64,000 bases of DNA, taken from contig NC_085060.1 in NCBI RefSeq assembly GCF_963662255.1, forward strand, positions 11,223,630-11,287,629, in the 5' to 3' direction. Made by a program: the position numbers and the translations under genes. Under the pieces are notes generated by a model that saw nothing but the letters and a program-made list of their open reading frames with translations, had not been told where the DNA came from and made no database searches. This document shows, in pieces, positions 54,125-64,000 of the stretch (positions are counted from its first letter, which is position 1; every line of letters starts with the position of its first letter). Origin of the DNA: Cinclus cinclus. Lineage: Eukaryota; Chordata; Aves; Passeriformes; Cinclidae.

Positions 54125-54130
54125 AATAAA
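54125..54130 (+). terminator. XIAP: AATAAA polyadenylation signal, XIAP (middle)
   Basis: AATAAA followed by ATTGTTTGTATAG, a T/GT-rich downstream region. Alternative end about 150 nt beyond the first. Confidence 0.45.
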
Positions 54131-54234
54131 ATCTATTGTTTGTATAGATTAAAGTTTGTTAATTATGCCTCTAACATTAGTTTTGCTTTTTTATGGTTGA
54201 ATATGGTCTTGGGAATAGATGATGACTAGAAATT

Positions 54235-54240
54235 AATAAA
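54235..54240 (+). terminator. XIAP: AATAAA polyadenylation signal, XIAP (distal)
   Basis: AATAAA followed by TTTCTGTGCCTTTGTGAGG, a good GT-rich downstream element. Probable longest 3' end. Confidence 0.55.
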
Positions 54241-54260
54241 GAACTCAGTTTTATTTTGCC

Positions 54261-57200
54261 TTTCTGTGCCTTTGTGAGGATCTTAGCATTTGAGATAATT
54301 CATGCATACAGGGATTTTTCAGGACAAACAGGGACTAGTAATCCTGACAGCCTTGTTCCTAGCACCCATTCTTCCTTACAGGGAGGGTTTTCTGTGCACA
54401 TCCAGGGAAATCAAAGGGGGGGTGTTAGCCTTGAGCTGGTGTATCTTGCCTGAAATAGCTTGTTTAGTTAAGGCTGCACTCGGTGAGCTGCTGACTTGTT
54501 CAAGCAGATGGTTGGTTACCTAAGCTTGACCTGAGTCATGTGAGAGAGGCTGTTTGGATCAGCTGGATCCAACTCACAGGCTGCAGAACCTGGCAAGCAG
54601 CTCAAAGTCCTGTTGGCAGAAGAGATGGGCCAAATTTAACTTAAACTGTTACAAAACTAAAACTCAGCAAGGAGGTGATTTGGGGTGTAAATGTAGTATG
54701 TAAATTGTCTGAGAAAAGCTGGGAAGTAGGTCACACACAGAACCTTCCACACTGCAATGGAGAGCAAACACATGGTCCTACATTGCATGATTGCTTCATG
54801 GTAAAGCTTGTTAGCTTTTTTAAGGTATACTTTTTTATTTTTATAGACTTATCCCTTACTGCAACATTTTCATTAATATTATAAAAGATATAACTATGTA
54901 GCAATTCAAATTATAATCACCTAAGGACATTAAAGGGTTAAAAGCATTTTAGTGAGATGACAAAATAACTGCTCTGTAGGTTTAGGGTTTTGGGTTTTTT
55001 TAAATATAATCAGATTTCTATTCAGACTAAATGTGAAAAAATAATTAGTGTAGTCATCAAATTCTGACAGCTTGAATTAGGAAGATTTTTTTTCAATTTA
55101 CTTTGATTTTCAGTATCTTAAAGAAACAGAAGAAATTCTATGGCCTCTAATACTGTGCTGAGTGTTTAAAAAGACAGAAATGAAGGATGCAAATAAATGG
55201 AGTGGAAGCACAGGGGCTTTGAAAAGGAGGTTAGCAGCAGGATATAGATGCCCTGGGAGCTGATTTTTATGAGTTACCTGGGGGCTGTGCAATATGTTCA
55301 ACTATCAGTATTCAGTAACTTTCTTCTAGTGGCTTCTGTATACTATCTTTCTTTGGTGTTATTTATAGCAGCAGAACTACTTGCTACTCTGGATGCATGA
55401 GAAATTTATAAGGGTTTTCAATAAGGTCCTGGAAGTGTGTTGCTTAGAAAGCATGGGAAGGGCACAGCATATTTAGAAACAGAAGGCTAAAACAAGGAGA
55501 GCCCAGAGTCGATGTTTTTGTTATGCGTGAAGCTTTTTCTCACTGCCTTGAAATGTGGGATCTGGAACACACAGACTTAGCTGATTGCAGCAGCTTGTGT
55601 CTCTACAGCTTGGAGCTGTCTGGAGTTTTATTAAATTTGAGACTTGATCTTAAGCTTATAATGGAATGAAAACTTAAAATATTATAGCTTGGGGGATGGT
55701 AGTTGGGATTTTGTTGTTGTTTTTAGCAGGTTTTGGGGGCTTTTTGTTAATTTGTTTTTTGGTGTTTTATTTTGATTAGAGTATTTAAATGTTTATTTTA
55801 ACATTGTCTAGTTAATTTTGACCACAGCTTATCAGTGGGTCTTTTTGCTAGCTGCATGTGCAGTCTGAAGCTACCGGACAAACAGTTTGTTAAAGTTTTT
55901 GAAGTGTTGTTGTTAATCAGCATGGATTTTAAAGTTACCTTTTCTATTTGTTTTTATTGCAATTAACATAAATGTAAATACAGTGGGTGGTTGGAATTTA
56001 ATTATAACTGGGTGGGAGGTTAATGCTGGCACTTGAATATGGTGTTCATGTGAAACCAAGCTGAAGTGGTATTCTCTAGGATGGAGCATTACCAGGGGCA
56101 GTGACCTTTGCTGCTGTGGTCTTCAGGAACTACTTGGAAGAGAATGTGCTCTGCTTTACAGAGTGTGCAAGTTCAAGCATCTGATACGTGACAGTCAGCT
56201 CTTCATAGAGCAAAGGAGGAGCTGAAGGTTTTTCTGGCTTTTGCAGTGTTTCTGCAGCAGTGAGGATTTGAACAGTGGGTTGTCACATGATGTGCTTTGT
56301 TACCCTCTGCATTGTACAGGACTGAGAGGTATTTCCAGTACTGCTGCTGAGGCTTCTCTGTGTTGGTTTTGTGCAGAGCAGCTGGGGTGGCCTCAGTTCT
56401 TGAACGTGGCTCATGAAGGGTGCTGGTCCCCCTCTCTATAGGGTCAGATGGGAAAAGCCAGTCTACCCACATCCACCTTAATTCCTCATGGAACTGAAAT
56501 ATGAGTGAATACTCTCCCTCTTACCAGATTTTTTTTGTGGTTTATATGCATTAAGTTTTACTGAGTAGCTTAAAAACTTGATCAAGGAAATCTTTCCTCC
56601 CCCCCTGCTCCTGCCATGGCTTTGCACCGATTCAGGTTGTTGAAAGTACCTTCTCATCTTGCCAAATGCCACTGTGTCATGTCACTTCAAGAGCTCAACC
56701 AATGCTGCTGTACAGCAGTTAATATGCTGTAATTATATTGTGACTTTCTGTGAGAAGGCAAATGGCTTGTGATGATAACCTGTGCTGAAACTCATATTTT
56801 GTCTTTAATTTTTTCTTAACCATTACTTCCTATTAAGCAATAGTGACAACATTACAGTACAAGTGTTAACTCAGGGAACATGGCTCTGTGAGTAACTTAC
56901 CAAGAAAGTTGCTTTTTGCTAAGACAGGAAAGAAGATGCTATATATTCATGTATGAATTACTTGGATAAACGAAACCCCAGGAAACATCTAGGACAAAAT
57001 GGTATTAATTATATTGTGATATATATTGTGTAATATTTGAAGCTGATCAAAAACTATTTGGTTGCCTTTAGATAATTACTAATTTACAGTTTTATAGCCT
57101 GGATAGCTATTGTGTTGGCTGAGATAAATTGGTTGATAAATAATAATTACTGGAAATGTATTGGAGAGATGCTGGAATTAGTTTTGCTCTCAGACTGAAA

Positions 57201-60200
57201 AATGGTGCTTACTATCAAAAAATGAAAAACACATTTGCGGAGTCTCACTGTGAAAACATTTAGAAGAATCATTACAGTTATTGCTGAAAAGCCAAGTTTA
57301 GTATAAATGTATCACCTTCAGATTTTTGAGAGTGAACTAATATAACCTTCAAAGATTACCAAGACAGCATTTAAATTTATTCATGTTATGTCCTTTTGAT
57401 TTTATATAGTTAGATCTTGCTGTAAAACTCTTGACACAGTTTCTCTTATGTAACTTAATTTTGCAGTGTATGATGAGAGTCATCACTTAAGCCAAATAGT
57501 TATTCTTCTGAATACAAGTTTTTCAAAAGTGTCTATCAAGCCAAAGGCATCTCTTCCTTTTAACTCTTGTGCTGCTCTAGAGAGAAGCTTCTGAGTCCAG
57601 GGCCGACTTTACCTCTCTGTCCTGCATAACCGACCCATGTGATGTTACTGGAGTCAGCATGGGAGCTCTGTCCACAGGGTACAAGCCCCTGGAAAAGTAA
57701 CTTGCTTCAAATGGGTGTTTTGCAAAACAGATGTGCCAAAAATAACAATTTAACATCTGCATGACAATTTAGGACTTCAGTAACTTTGTCAACAGTTGCT
57801 TTCTTAAAGGCCTAATTGGCATTTGGAAGACCCATGTTCCAGGTTGGAAGCTTCACTTCTGCTAGGCCTACAGCTGGAACCAGAGGTATAGGAAATGGAG
57901 AAGTGGGGACTCCCTGGGGGAGTGAGAGTGGGAATAGCTGTCCTCGGTGTTTATGGCGAGCGTCCCAGGTGTGCCCTTTGTCATGGAGGGGAAAACACTT
58001 GGTTCACAGCTGCTGGCACTGAAGCTTTGCAGGACTGCTACTGTTGCATTCTAAAGAAGTATTTTTATCTTAACGGTTTTGAACATCTGTGCAACTCACC
58101 ATGTCATAAACTGTTGTATTCCTTGCTACTTGTTATGCATTGTGCCATTTACAAAAACCTTTAATCTCAACTCATGACAAAATCACACTTGCTTTGCTTC
58201 TACCACCCGCTGTGTCAGAATTGAGGCAGCAGAAAAGGCCTTGAGTTTGAGCCCCAGACACAACTGGCAGTAGGGGACTGACTTGTGAGAAACAGTCTGA
58301 AAGAAACCTTGAAATTGGTTGATGGTGAAAAACTAAACCAAAGGAAACTTGTGTTAGGGCCAGACATATATAGAGGACCTTGGGAATGCAGTAGGTCAAC
58401 CCCAGAAAACTTTACAAGTTTATTTGAAAGAGTAATCTGTTCCTTGACCTTATGTGTAAGTAACAAGCCCCTATTGCCTAGACTTCCTCTTTAATGCCCT
58501 AAGTTCCAGCCTCAGTAGTTTGTGGGGAAAAGGCCAAGGTACATCATCCAAATCTTGTGTTTGCCTGCACATAGGGAAGAGTGCTGTCCCATACATTTTA
58601 AAGAGGATTTTCTTCAGAGCTTAAACACCAAAGTATCTGACTTTGTTGTTTTTAATTGTTTTGCTCTATGATCCTGGGCAGAGGTTGAACTGAATAGTGC
58701 CATTTCTGTCTCAGTTCCACTCTAATTTCACCTAGCCACAAGCCAGCCTCCCTTCTCTCCTCTTTAGACAACCTCTGGCTCCATGTCAGAGTATCAGGGA
58801 GGCTGAAGCCCTACGAGCTCTGACCAGCTGAGAACTGCTTTGTGTTCCTGATGGGTTAGGTGCCCTACACATCCAGAGTATGATGTAGTTTCACTGGGTT
58901 TTAGCTGTTTCTCAGCTAAAGCTGCTTCCCTTTCTTGGCATCAGTTGTGCTGTTTGGCCTGCTTGACTTTATTTCAGTTCTTGGCAGCTTCTCACCCCAG
59001 CCCTTTTTCTGTTGCCCACTGTTCTTTGCTGCCCTTAAGCAGGCCCTGCCACTTACCTGGCTTACCCAGTCTGAAACATGTTTCTCTGGTTCCTGTGCTT
59101 CCTCCTCAGACTTTGTTCCTGATGCTGTCATAGTGCCTGACTCATAAAATGGACCTTGATTCATGGTTCCTCTGCCTGGACTTAGCTACCGGACAGAAAT
59201 AATGTCTTGCAAATATCTGTGTCTTCCAAAACTTCCCTACATCCAGAAACTGGAGCACATTGTGTCCTGAAGCCAAGAGAGGTGGCCTGATTGGTAACAC
59301 TTGTTCCTGTACCTAGGGTGAGGTGATGCCTCAAGTGAAAGCGACTCATCCTGACTGCAGCCAGAAGGGCTTTCCATTATTTCCCACCAAAAACCGGTGT
59401 GGTCTTTACACAGTTTGCTGATGGAACTTTGGAACCTGGCTAAGGGATTTTTATCTCAAAGAATGAGACCTAGAAAGAACACCTCACTCAAACAGGGGAA
59501 TGAACATGGGACTTTGGGTAACAAGTGGCACAGAGGACTGAGTAAAGCTGCTGCTCATAATGCAGTTAGCAGGAAAGCATCTGCGACTTACTGGGATTCT
59601 GTTAATTCTTAGAGCTGATAATGGAGTTAAAAATGCCTTCCTTTGTAGTGGTATGGGACAAACTGTGATTCTGTGCTACTTCACAGAAGGAGCAGACAGA
59701 AACTCAAAGAAAATTCAGACATAAGTTGGGTGTTCTGGAAAGACATGGTGAGAAATAGGGGCACACAAGGGACACTTACATAAATGGAAAAAGGAAGAAA
59801 TTATTCACAGAGCAGGGAAAGACCTAAGGAGCTACTGGTGTGCAATCTCTCTCCTGCAAATTATGAGAAAGTAACCCATTTTTTGGTCTTTATTTTTGTT
59901 TCTTATGTAATAGCTCATCTTCAAAAGGATTTAGAGCAGATTTCCCTGGAGTGACTAAGCCAGATTCAAAAATCTGGGGAAAAAAATTTGACTGGGAAGA
60001 CTGCTTTTTCCCTCTGTACCCATCTCAACAGACAAAAGTATGGTTTATTCAATACAGGCCATCAAAGCTACCACCTCACCTTGGAAGAAATCCAGTATAC
60101 AAATTCTTGTTTCTTTTTCCAATTCTCAAAAGTAAAGTCTTTAAATAAATAAATAAAATAAATAAATAAATAAAGGATTGTGGGTGGTGTGTTGGTAGAG

Positions 60201-62800
60201 TCTGTTGTTATTATTATTGTTGTTGAATGTTTTTGTTTTATTTATTTTGTTGGGGTTTTTTGAAATAATACAAATGAGGAAATGGAACTGCAGAGGGAGT
60301 TCCTAATCTGCAGGAGAAAGAAAAGGAAGAAGCATGAAAAGAAAAGGAAGCAGCATGAGCATGAATCTCCTGCCTGGGAAAATGAATCAGCCATCTGGCA
60401 GCTTGAGTTTATTCTGATCTTCTCTAGTGGTGAACTTCTGGCCATTAATTCAGAATTGGTATCTGCCCTCTCCTCGCTCAGTTTCCTGTGTGACTGATCA
60501 TGAAGCTCTCTTTGGATCAAGCGTAATAACAGTGCCTGTAAAGTCTTTGTTAAATCCTCTCTAAATTGGGCTCAATATCAGAAATGGTGGGATTTGAAGC
60601 ACCTAAAGAATAGCTTTTTTGAGAAAGATTACATAGTCCTGTGAAATACTTTCTCCTAGTTTTATGGAATTTCTTTTCTATCAGATATAAATCATTTCTA
60701 TACAGGTCAGAATTTAAAATATCTAGTTCTTTATAATGCTTAGATAGCACTTATTTTTCTTTTACATTTTTCATTTTATTGGAAAGGATGCTAGTGTGCT
60801 AAAACTATACAGAAATTTCAGGATGATCTTTGTTTTGTTTTTTTTTTTTCCCAAAGTCTGTGCTCATGGTAGAAGTCCACTCTAGCTTAGAAAGAAGAGG
60901 TGTGCTTGCAGAGGAACTACTTTTCATCATATTCCCTGTTGTACCAGCTGGCAGCCTCAGCCCAGAAGCCCTGAGGAAAATGCAGGAATCAGGCTCTTCA
61001 GAGAGCCAGTTTGGCCCCCTTAAAAGTGAGGAATCCTCACAGGGCTCAGTTGACTTAAGAAATTCCTGCCTTCTGGTCACTGGAGCAGAGCAGAAACTTT
61101 CCTGGCCTCACTGCTGTGCTCGGCACCTTCAGCTGTGCTGACTGAAGCGCTCCTGCAGTTGTACTGCAACAGCTCAGAGAAATTATCTGGGCTGGGGGGG
61201 CGGGAACCAAAACCAGTCCCTTAGAAAAAATTGTCCCCATCCCCTTCTCTGGTGAGGCAACAGTTTTGCTAAGACAGGGCTGAGCGAACAGCTGAATGAA
61301 ACAACTGCGAGGGAGGAAATTGAACTGGAGAGTGCAAAATCCTCTTAGGCAGGCTCTGTGACCAGAGGTTTGTAATGCGCTGCTGCTGCACCTGGAGTCT
61401 GTTCTCTAGAGCACTTACATGTTTTGTCATAAGCAGGGAAAAAAAAAAAGAAAATTCTGTCGTGGGAGTCAGGACACCCAGAAGTGTTATGGATCTGGGC
61501 TTCCAAGCCCTGAGTAAGCTTTGGAAATGGGCTGAACTCTGCCATGGTATTGTCAGCGCTTGCACACTCATTCCTTCAAAACCACACCTTAAAAACTATA
61601 TCATGTTTTGGTTTTTTTTACATTAGGTAAGCACATTTACCTAAAATGTCTCAATCATGAGCTGAAGTGTGAACTACTGTGGTTTTGGAACAGAACAAAA
61701 TACGTGTGCTGTACATACATTTCATGCACAGCTGACTGGAGCTGCCTCGTGTTGTGCTCCTGCCAGCTCCTGCAGTAAAACTGCTATAATCTTGCAAAGT
61801 TTTGGACTGGAGTTCTAATACAAGTTATCCCTATTGTTTCTCAAGCAGAAAACACATCACTGGAATTCTGTGTGCAGGCAAAATGTTATAGTTTATTTTT
61901 ATGGAAAGGTTGTCTATCTGGCAGAAGTTTACTTCATATGGATCCAGCTCCTTTCCACCTATTCCTAAGTGCTGTTTTATAACAACATAGATAATTGTTA
62001 AGGCTTACATTAAGTTTGGTGAGTTTAATACACAATTCTACAACTTCTGGACACTATCAGGTTAACATTAAAGATTATCATCAGCACCTGTAGCTGTAAT
62101 TGAAACCGTGAACATAGCTGTATGACTGGGCATTCAGGATGCTATTTTAAAGCGCTCCCCTACAAGGCAGTCTTTCTGCTTATTTTCTCTTTTGTTTCCC
62201 CCGAACTTGACAGAAGGTGCAAAACTATTTTGAAATGTGAATTCAAGCTACAGAATATAATTTATTTCTGTAAGCTTGTCTCACGTACGGACAGACTGTA
62301 GCTAGAACTCCTAGGTGTCATCACCTTCTATTGCACTGGCTTTACTTTTTTCATTTTTATTTTAAGCACTCCTAATTTGATCACGGCTTCCATTTTAAGT
62401 GTTATTTTGTCATCTTAATTTTGAAACTACTTGAACTGGTGGATACTCTTAAGTATCCTCAAGGACAGGCAGGTGGGCAGAGCAACTCGGTTTAACAACT
62501 GCTTAGCTATGCTAACGCTGCCCCCAAAATTGTAGGTACATAAACATAATAGGGTTATTAGAGACTAACTACCAGGACAAAACTATGGTGTTGACTGATC
62601 TAAATATAATCCTACGTAGAACTATTCAGCATGAGCAATGTCCTTAGCGTTACACAACAAAGCGAAAAAAAAACACCAGTTGCCACAAATTGTATATCCG
62701 GTTACTTTACACATTCTGTACTGCTTGTATGGATCGCTTTAGGATCATATAACTCTCATGCAGGGAGAAAAAAAAAAGGAATCCCACAAATCCTTATTTA
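54261..62800. other. intergenic region between XIAP and STAG2
   Basis: About 8.5 kb without a recognisable gene. ORFs are under about 105 codons and lack homology to anything I know. Simple repeats occur near 60142-60225 (AAAT, then ATT/GTT). Somewhat GC-richer, unexplained patches lie near 57.8-58.5 kb and 60.9-61.3 kb. Confidence 0.7.
60142..60174. repeat. AAAT tetranucleotide microsatellite
   Basis: A run of AAAT/TAAA units with a single slip, followed by a short ATT/GTT tract at about 60204-60225. Confidence 0.9.
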
Positions 62801-63221
62801 ACACAGTGGGCGACGAGCAGATGCGGAGAGCGTTTCTGGAGAACGCTCCCGACCACGCGAGCCGCCATCGGTGCCGGCAGAGATCGCTTCCGCGCTCGCC
62901 CCGCAGTCCCCAGGATGAGGCACCCCGCACCCGTACAACCGCACACCGCGCGTTTATCTCCCGGGCCACGGGCTCCCCCGCGCACGACTTCGCGTCCTGC
63001 CGGCAGAACGCATGGAGCGAGGGCGGCTCTACGGCACCGGCTCCGCGGAGCGCTTCGACAAGTCCCAGCTTCGCTCCAGCCGGACAATTGCGCCCCATCA
63101 CTGCGGGGTTACAACGGCAAAGGGCCCCGGGGCTGCGCGCGGCCGGGCTCATCCCGCGGCCCGGCCCCGGGTCCGACCGGCCGCTCCTTTTTAGGCCGCG
63201 CCGCGGCCCCGCTCCCGATCC

Positions 63222-63231
63222 GCGCATGCGC
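63222..63231. promoter_or_regulatory. NRF1 site
   Basis: GCGCATGCGC, the perfect palindromic NRF1 consensus, within the STAG2 CpG island about 330 bp before the exon 1 donor. Confidence 0.7.
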
Positions 63232-63321
63232 CGCACCTTGTTTACCCCGCTCGGCGCGGCGCTGCCGCGGGCGGCCGGCAGGTGTCGCCCCACGCCCAGG
63301 AGAGCGGGCCTCGCCGGGCGG

Positions 63322-63335
63322 CCGCCAGGTGGCGC
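63322..63335 (+). promoter_or_regulatory. CTCF-like motif in the STAG2 promoter
   Basis: CCGCCAGGTGGCGC matches CCASYAGRKGGCRS except G at position 3, the same deviation and orientation as the site in the XIAP promoter. Confidence 0.55.
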
Positions 63336-63439
63336 CTGCGCCCTCCATTCGCCCGCGAGCCGCCGAGCAGCGAACACCCCAAACAATCCCCAGCGCCGCC
63401 GCCAAATTAAATAACCCCGACCCGCCCGCGCCCCGCGCC

Positions 63440-63561
63440 CCCTCCGCGCCCACAGCCCGGCACCGGCCGGGACGGGCACGCAGCCGGCGAGCCGCGCCGG
63501 GGCTACGGGAGCGGAGCTGTGCGCCGGGGCCTCTTCGCTGCCTACGCCGACACTGGGCAAG
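63440..63561 (+). other. STAG2: probable noncoding exon 1 of STAG2 (5' end approximate)
   Basis: STAG2, a cohesin subunit, is the next plus-strand gene after XIAP in vertebrates. A consensus donor GGCAAG|GTAAGT at 63561/63562 lies inside the CpG island. No STAG2 coding sequence falls within the window, so the assignment rests on synteny, island and donor. The start coordinate is an estimate. Confidence 0.55.
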
Positions 63562-63942
63562 GTAAGTTAGAAAATGGCGGCGAAGCTTCTGGAAGTTTGG
63601 CGGGGGGACGCGGGATCGTGGTGCGCGGCGGCGATGAGAGGCCGGGCCGGGGCCCGCGGCCCCGGGCCCGCGCGGGGCGCCAGGCCGGCTGGCCGCGGGG
63701 ACTGCGCGCAACCAAGATGGAGGATGGCGGGGCCGAGCCGCGAAAACACTCCAGCCCCCCGCTTCCCCACCCCCCGTTCCCGGCGCGCCGTGGCGGGGAG
63801 GGGGGAGGCGAGCAGAGTGCGAGTTGAGAGAGAGAGGGCGCCGAAAGCGGCCCCCCTGCTCGCCCCGGCCCCCTTCCTCCTCCCCAGAGCCGGCCGCGGG
63901 CAGGCCGGGCCCGGCGCTCGGCGAGCTAAAATGGAGAACCGC

Positions 63943-63967
63943 CTTCTCCTCCTCCTCCTCCTCCTCC
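63943..63967. repeat. CTC trinucleotide microsatellite
   Basis: About eight CTC/TCC units in the STAG2 CpG island, next to ATGGAGAACC. Confidence 0.9.
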
Positions 63968-64000
63968 CCCCTTCTGCCGAGCCGAGCAGGGGCTGCCGGC

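Larger units (their letters stand above)
52618..54260 (+). other. XIAP: XIAP 3' UTR
   Basis: AT-rich sequence after the stop, rich in ATTTA-like and T-rich runs, ending at a cluster of three AATAAA signals. Human XIAP likewise has a long 3' UTR. The right end is approximate. Confidence 0.75.
62810..64000 (+). promoter_or_regulatory. STAG2: CpG-island promoter, probably of STAG2
   Basis: Dense CpG sequence running to the right edge, TATA-less. Contains a perfect NRF1 palindrome, a CTCF-like site, several YY1-like ATGGCGG or AAGATGG motifs (63571-63582, 63714-63731) and a CTC microsatellite. Open frames here, up to 271 codons on the minus strand, are products of GC content. Confidence 0.75.

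Noticed and set aside
58200..58530. Possible LTR-like patch (TATATAGAGG near 58366)
   Set aside because: No terminal repeats, target-site duplication, primer-binding site or coding remnants could be seen.
62745..63827. Overlapping ORFs of up to 271 codons on both strands at the right end
   Set aside because: CpG-island DNA has few stop codons; several frames are open at once, rich in Arg, Ala, Pro and Gly, with no recognisable domain.

Overview
This is eukaryotic, vertebrate nuclear DNA: intron-split genes, GT-AG splice signals, CpG-island promoters and AT-rich introns. There are no operons, CRISPR arrays or phage features. It carries the conserved block THOC2 (minus strand) - XIAP (plus) - STAG2 (plus), which in human lies at Xq25. 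The short introns (20 THOC2 coding exons in about 27 kb), very low repeat content and one short CR1-like fragment suggest a bird. From known synteny this would correspond to chicken chromosome 4p, or 4A in passerines; the species is inferred, not proven.

Layout. Positions 605-27987 (minus) hold the first 20 coding exons of THOC2, which join without a frame break into 708 codons. The remaining C-terminal half lies beyond the left edge. Its CpG-island promoter is about 27.6-28.45 kb, and the start codon sits in a perfect TISU/YY1 element. From 28.45 to about 36.0 kb is intergenic DNA with no recognisable gene. A 48-bp G-rich minisatellite with 16 units (36187-36943) lies directly upstream of the XIAP CpG island and noncoding exon 1 (donor at 37129/37130). 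XIAP coding exons run from 44965 to 52617 and give a 500-residue BIR1-BIR2-BIR3-UBA-RING protein. A roughly 1.6-kb 3' UTR with three AATAAA signals follows. Positions 54.3-62.8 kb are intergenic. A CpG island from about 62.8 kb to the right edge contains a donor site at 63561/63562 that is best read as noncoding exon 1 of STAG2.

How the genes relate: the neighbours are not functionally coupled. THOC2 is the scaffold of the THO/TREX mRNA-export complex, XIAP is a caspase-inhibiting ubiquitin ligase, and STAG2 is a cohesin subunit. They share synteny, and each has a TATA-less CpG-island promoter with YY1-type motifs; CTCF-like motifs are clear at XIAP and STAG2 and only weak at THOC2.

The points most worth a second look are the minisatellite with an internally duplicated 288-bp higher-order block, a U12-type intron next but one to a GC-AG intron in THOC2, the TISU start of THOC2, a five-codon uORF formed across the XIAP exon 1/2 junction, and an unclear donor at XIAP exon 6 with an in-frame read-through that could give a RING-less isoform. 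I found no evidence for an entirely new biological system here.
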